Origin: Collinsella aerofaciens
GTDB taxonomy: Bacteria; Actinomycetota; Coriobacteriia; Coriobacteriales; Coriobacteriaceae
Assembly (NCBI RefSeq): GCF_015561195.1
Contig: NZ_JADMSU010000001.1
Coordinates: forward strand, 437,879 to 501,878
Reading direction: 5' to 3'
Length of the DNA: 64,000 nucleotides
Below the pieces are notes generated by a model, which was given only the letters and a program-made list of their open reading frames with translations, was not told where the DNA came from and did no database searches. Made by a program: the position numbers and the translations under genes. This document shows positions 61,127 through 64,000 of this stretch, piece by piece; the first letter of the stretch is position 1, and the number at the start of each line of letters is the position of its first letter.

Positions 61127-62242
61127 CTACATCTCCTCCTTCACCAGCGTGGCAAACGCGACCAGCACCTCGTCGTTTTCCTGCGGGGTACCCACGGTAA
61201 TGCGTAGACAATCCGCGAGCCCCGGCGCGTAGCTAAAGTCGCGCACCAGAATCGAATACTCGTCGCGCAGACGCTCGCGCACGCGCGTGGCATGCGGCGT
61301 GCGCACGAGCACAAAATTCGCCGCGCTCGGCCATGCCTCCACGGGCATGCCCTCGGCAGCCATTGCGCGCAGGGCGCACAACTCGCGCTCGCGCTCGGAT
61401 GTAACTTGCGCCACCACGGGTGCATACGCATCGCGGGCACGCACGCAGGCAAGCGCTGCGGCCTGGCTCAGCACATTGACCGAATAGATCTGGCGAATCG
61501 CCGCGAACACATCGATGACCTCGGGCGCCGCGATCACATAGCCCAGACGCGTGCCGGCGGCGCCAAACGCCTTGGACAGCGTATGCAGAATCACCAGGTT
61601 GGGATGCTCGGCGATAAGGCCTTGCGCCGTGGTGGCCGTGCCAAACGAATCGTCGGCAAACTCAACATAGGCCTCGTCGACCATCACCATGCCGGGGCAT
61701 GCATCGCACAGGGCCGCGACAAAGTCGAGCGGCGCCACATCGCCCGTGGGATTATTGGGCGAGGTCACGATTGCCAGGTTGCACTCGGGCGCGGCCGCGA
61801 GCACAGCTGCCTGGTCGAGCTCAAAGGTCGCGGGGTCGCGCCACACGTCGCGCACCTCGGTCTGGCACAGCGACGCAAAGAACGCATACTCGCTAAAGCA
61901 CGGCGGGCAGTTGAGCAGGGTCCGCCCCGCGCCGCCAAACGCCAGCAGGTAGTTATAGAGCAGTTCGTCGCCACCGTTGCCCACGCAGATATTCTCGCGC
62001 GTCACGCCATGCCAGGCGGCTAGCTCGTCGCGCAGGTCGTTAGACATGGGATCGGGATAGCGGTTGAGCGGCATGGCAGCCAGGGCCGCATCAACCGCCT
62101 CGCGCACGCCGGCGGGCACGGGATAGGTGTTCTCGTTGGCCGAAAGATTGATGCGCGTGGGCGTAAAGTTAGGATCGTAGGGCTCAATACCTGCCAGATA
62201 GGGCTGGACGAGCTCCTTCATGCGCGGCGTGAGTTCGGCCAT
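61127..62242 (-). CDS. hisC: Histidinol-phosphate aminotransferase
   Basis: 371 residues, fold-type I PLP enzyme. PLP lysine in LHTLSKAFGAAGTRLGY, VTSPNNPTGD, and DEAYVEFA; the N-terminus has INLSANENTYPVP, characteristic of HisC. The ATG at 62242 has GGGGAGG six bases upstream and follows the hisD stop by one base. Confidence 0.96.
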   Translation of the reverse strand: MAELTPRMKELVQPYLAGIEPYDPNFTPTRINLSANENTYPVPAGVREAVDAALAAMPLNRYPDPMSNDLRDELAAWHGVTRENICVGNGGDELLYNYLLAFGGAGRTLLNCPPCFSEYAFFASLCQTEVRDVWRDPATFELDQAAVLAAAPECNLAIVTSPNNPTGDVAPLDFVAALCDACPGMVMVDEAYVEFADDSFGTATTAQGLIAEHPNLVILHTLSKAFGAAGTRLGYVIAAPEVIDVFAAIRQIYSVNVLSQAAALACVRARDAYAPVVAQVTSERERELCALRAMAAEGMPVEAWPSAANFVLVRTPHATRVRERLRDEYSILVRDFSYAPGLADCLRITVGTPQENDEVLVAFATLVKEEM

Positions 62243-62243
62243 A

Positions 62244-63683
62244 TTAGGCCTCCCCACCGGTCACACCGGCGCCATCCGCGCCCGCAGCCGCCGTCAGGTC
62301 CACGCCCTCGGCAACCGTCGCCACGGCGTCGCCCGGCCAGGCAACCTTAGTCAGGTCGGCCGCGGCCAGCGACTCGGCACGCACGGCATCCTCGCCCTGT
62401 TCCAGCACACGGCGACGCAGAGCGGCGGAAAGCGCGTGTGCCCACAGGCCCTCGGCCTCGGCCAGGCGCTGCGTAGCGGGAGCGTCGGAGAGCAGACCCT
62501 CGGGCGTATAGCAAATGACGCTCGAGCGCTTAACGAACTCTTCGACCGAAAGCGGGTTGGAGAACATGGCCGTGCCGCCGGTCGGCAGCGTGTGATTTGG
62601 GCCGGCAACATAATCGCCGAGCGGCTCGGAGCTCCAGGCGCCCACAAAGATGGCGCCGGCGTTGCGAATACCGCCGAGCAAGCCCATCGCATCCTTGCAG
62701 TGCAGCTCCAGGTGCTCGGGCGCCACGGTGTTCACGGCCTCGACGGCGGCAGCCATGTCTGCGGCCACCACGATGGTGCCCTCGTTATCGAGCGAAGCGC
62801 GCGTGATCTCGGCACGCGGCGACTGCGCCACCAGGATGTCGATGCCAGCCTCGACCTCGCGCGCAAACTGCTCGTCGCAAGTCACCAGATAGCAGGCTGC
62901 CAGCGGATCGTGCTCGGCCTGGGCCATCAGGTCTGCCGCGACCACCATAGGCTTGGCCGTGGCGTCGGCCAGCACGCAGACCTCGGAGGGACCGGCAACC
63001 ATATCGATACCCACATCGCCCGAGACAATCTGCTTGGCCGCGGCGACAAAAGCGTTGCCCGGTCCGGTAATTTTGTCGACGCGCGGAATGGTCTCGGTAC
63101 CATACGCAAGTGCGGCCACGGCCTGAGCGCCGCCCACCATATAGATCTCGTCCACGCCGCCGAGCTTTGCCGCGGCGAGCGTGTAGGGACTGATCAGGCC
63201 GTCTTTTTGCGGCGGGGTCACCATAACCACGCGCTTGACGCCGGCGACCTTGGCGGGAATGGCGTTCATGAGCACGGTGGAAGGATACTGTGCACGACCG
63301 CCCGGCACGTAAATGCCGGCAGCGGCAAGCGGGGTCACCTTAACGCCGAGCATCGTGCCGTCCGGGCGCGTGGTAAACCAGCTCTGCTCGACCTCGCGCT
63401 GGTGGAACTCACGAATCTGGCGCGCGGCCTTCTCGAGCGCGGCGACAAAGGCCGAGTCGAGGCCTTCGAGCGCGACATCGATCTGCTCTTGCGGCAGGCG
63501 GAAGCTCTGCAGCTCGACACCGTCAAAACGCTGACAGTAATCGCGCACCGCGGCATCGCCGTTGGCACGCACGTTGGCCACGATATCGCGGGCGGCGTCG
63601 ACGATGTTTTGCGGCAGCACGCCCTTGCGGTTGAGCTGGTTGGTAACGAGGCGCTCACCGGGAGCAAGCTTGATGGTCTTCAT
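62244..63683 (-). CDS. hisD: Histidinol dehydrogenase
   Basis: 479 residues, slightly longer than the usual 430. [32 protein letters not shown], and [10 protein letters not shown]-type [12 protein letters not shown] are the NAD and zinc regions; the catalytic histidine pair lies near APEHLELH. The extra length is an Ala/Gly/Asp-rich C-terminal tail ([15 protein letters not shown]). It oxidises histidinol to histidine. Confidence 0.96.
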   Translation of the reverse strand: MKTIKLAPGERLVTNQLNRKGVLPQNIVDAARDIVANVRANGDAAVRDYCQRFDGVELQSFRLPQEQIDVALEGLDSAFVAALEKAARQIREFHQREVEQSWFTTRPDGTMLGVKVTPLAAAGIYVPGGRAQYPSTVLMNAIPAKVAGVKRVVMVTPPQKDGLISPYTLAAAKLGGVDEIYMVGGAQAVAALAYGTETIPRVDKITGPGNAFVAAAKQIVSGDVGIDMVAGPSEVCVLADATAKPMVVAADLMAQAEHDPLAACYLVTCDEQFAREVEAGIDILVAQSPRAEITRASLDNEGTIVVAADMAAAVEAVNTVAPEHLELHCKDAMGLLGGIRNAGAIFVGAWSSEPLGDYVAGPNHTLPTGGTAMFSNPLSVEEFVKRSSVICYTPEGLLSDAPATQRLAEAEGLWAHALSAALRRRVLEQGEDAVRAESLAAADLTKVAWPGDAVATVAEGVDLTAAAGADGAGVTGGEA

Positions 63684-63788
63684 ATCGGTATCCCCTATCG
63701 GTCGAGGTTGTGTTCGAAAAACGAGAGGCCGGGCGGCGGCGCCAATCGGCCCGCAGCCCGTACGTCGGGGCGCCCGTGCGCGCTCGCG

Positions 63789-64000
63789 CTATTGTGCCGA
63801 GCCCGCGACGGGCTCAAAATGCTTGTCCTTAACGGCCGCGGCCAGGCGATCTGCCAGATTGCGTACGCGCGGATCAAGGCGCGCAGCACCCGGATTGACA
63901 AAGAAGCGGGCCGTGCAGTCCATGATGCGACCAGTGATGACCAAGTCGTTGTCGCGCAGGGTGGCACCAGTGGCGGTAATGTCCACGATGCGATCGGTCA
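63789..64000 (-). CDS. hisG: ATP phosphoribosyltransferase HisG, C-terminal end (enters from the right edge)
   Basis: Only the last 70 residues are visible: TDRIVDITATGATLRDNDL, then IMDCTARFFVNPGAA and the stop at 63789. TGATLRDNDL is typical of the HisG PR-binding end. The absence of a regulatory ACT-like domain after this suggests the short HisG form, which needs HisZ; hisZ would be outside the window. It is the first visible gene of the his operon. Confidence 0.88.
   Translation of the reverse strand, partial: TDRIVDITATGATLRDNDLVITGRIMDCTARFFVNPGAARLDPRVRNLADRLAAAVKDKHFEPVAGSAQ

Overview
The window is a high-GC (about 60% by eye), densely packed bacterial chromosome segment. Gene content and style point to the class Coriobacteriia, most likely a gut Collinsella: an archaeal-style topoisomerase I with a Lys/Ala-rich tail, Tat plus hydrogenase-maturation genes, the actinobacterial order mazG-eno-divIC-ppx, one fused CydDC-type ABC exporter, and many short palindromic intergenic repeats. 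The genus is an inference from gene content, not from a marker comparison.

Layout. 1-11.9 kb: 3' part of tmk is off the left edge; then a zinc-ribbon membrane protein, a minus-strand cluster tatA-tatC-hypA-hypB-topA, a STAS protein, an aminotransferase, nhaA and ppaC. 11.9-18.9 kb: a beta-glucoside locus. A PTS (IIA, IIB, IIC) imports and phosphorylates a cellobiose-type sugar, a GH1 6-phospho-beta-glucosidase cleaves it, a ROK glucokinase can capture the free glucose, a divergent GntR/UTRA regulator probably controls it, and manA follows the regulator. 19.0-20.9 kb: an AT-richer two-gene AbiE-like toxin-antitoxin candidate with its own promoter and palindromic operator. 21.2-36.9 kb: pcrA, uppP, uspA, an orphan Bce-like two-component pair, purH, acetyltransferase, a DUF2207 membrane protein, gluQ (with an antitoxin-like tail), phosphoesterase. 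37.0-41.1 kb: a small defence-like islet of PLD-nuclease/SF2 helicase (DUF3427 type, with a +1 frameshift near its end), MutT-type Nudix hydrolase and an orphan AbiEi protein. 41.2-44.4 kb: a DUF4342 protein and an OmpR-type two-component system bracketed by two related 181/182-bp palindromic elements. 44.5-56.1 kb: VOC protein with an orphan PTS IIB, tRNA-Leu(UAA), ppx, divIC, eno, mazG, phosphodiesterase, stand-alone LarC C-terminal protein, CydDC fusion with ygbA. 56.2-64.0 kb: a PHP histidinol phosphatase facing a minus-strand his operon hisG-D-C-B-H-A-F-I-(75 aa unknown)-E.

The least explained material is non-coding: a 227-229-bp terminal-inverted-repeat element in two copies, two 181/182-bp hairpin elements whose arms differ in a compensating way, a 114-nt hairpin element placed exactly 12 nt after both the purH and hisF stop codons, several very long hairpins just after stop codons, and a dispersed family of small repeats sharing a GGGAC core. 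No rRNA, CRISPR array, integrase or complete insertion sequence was seen.
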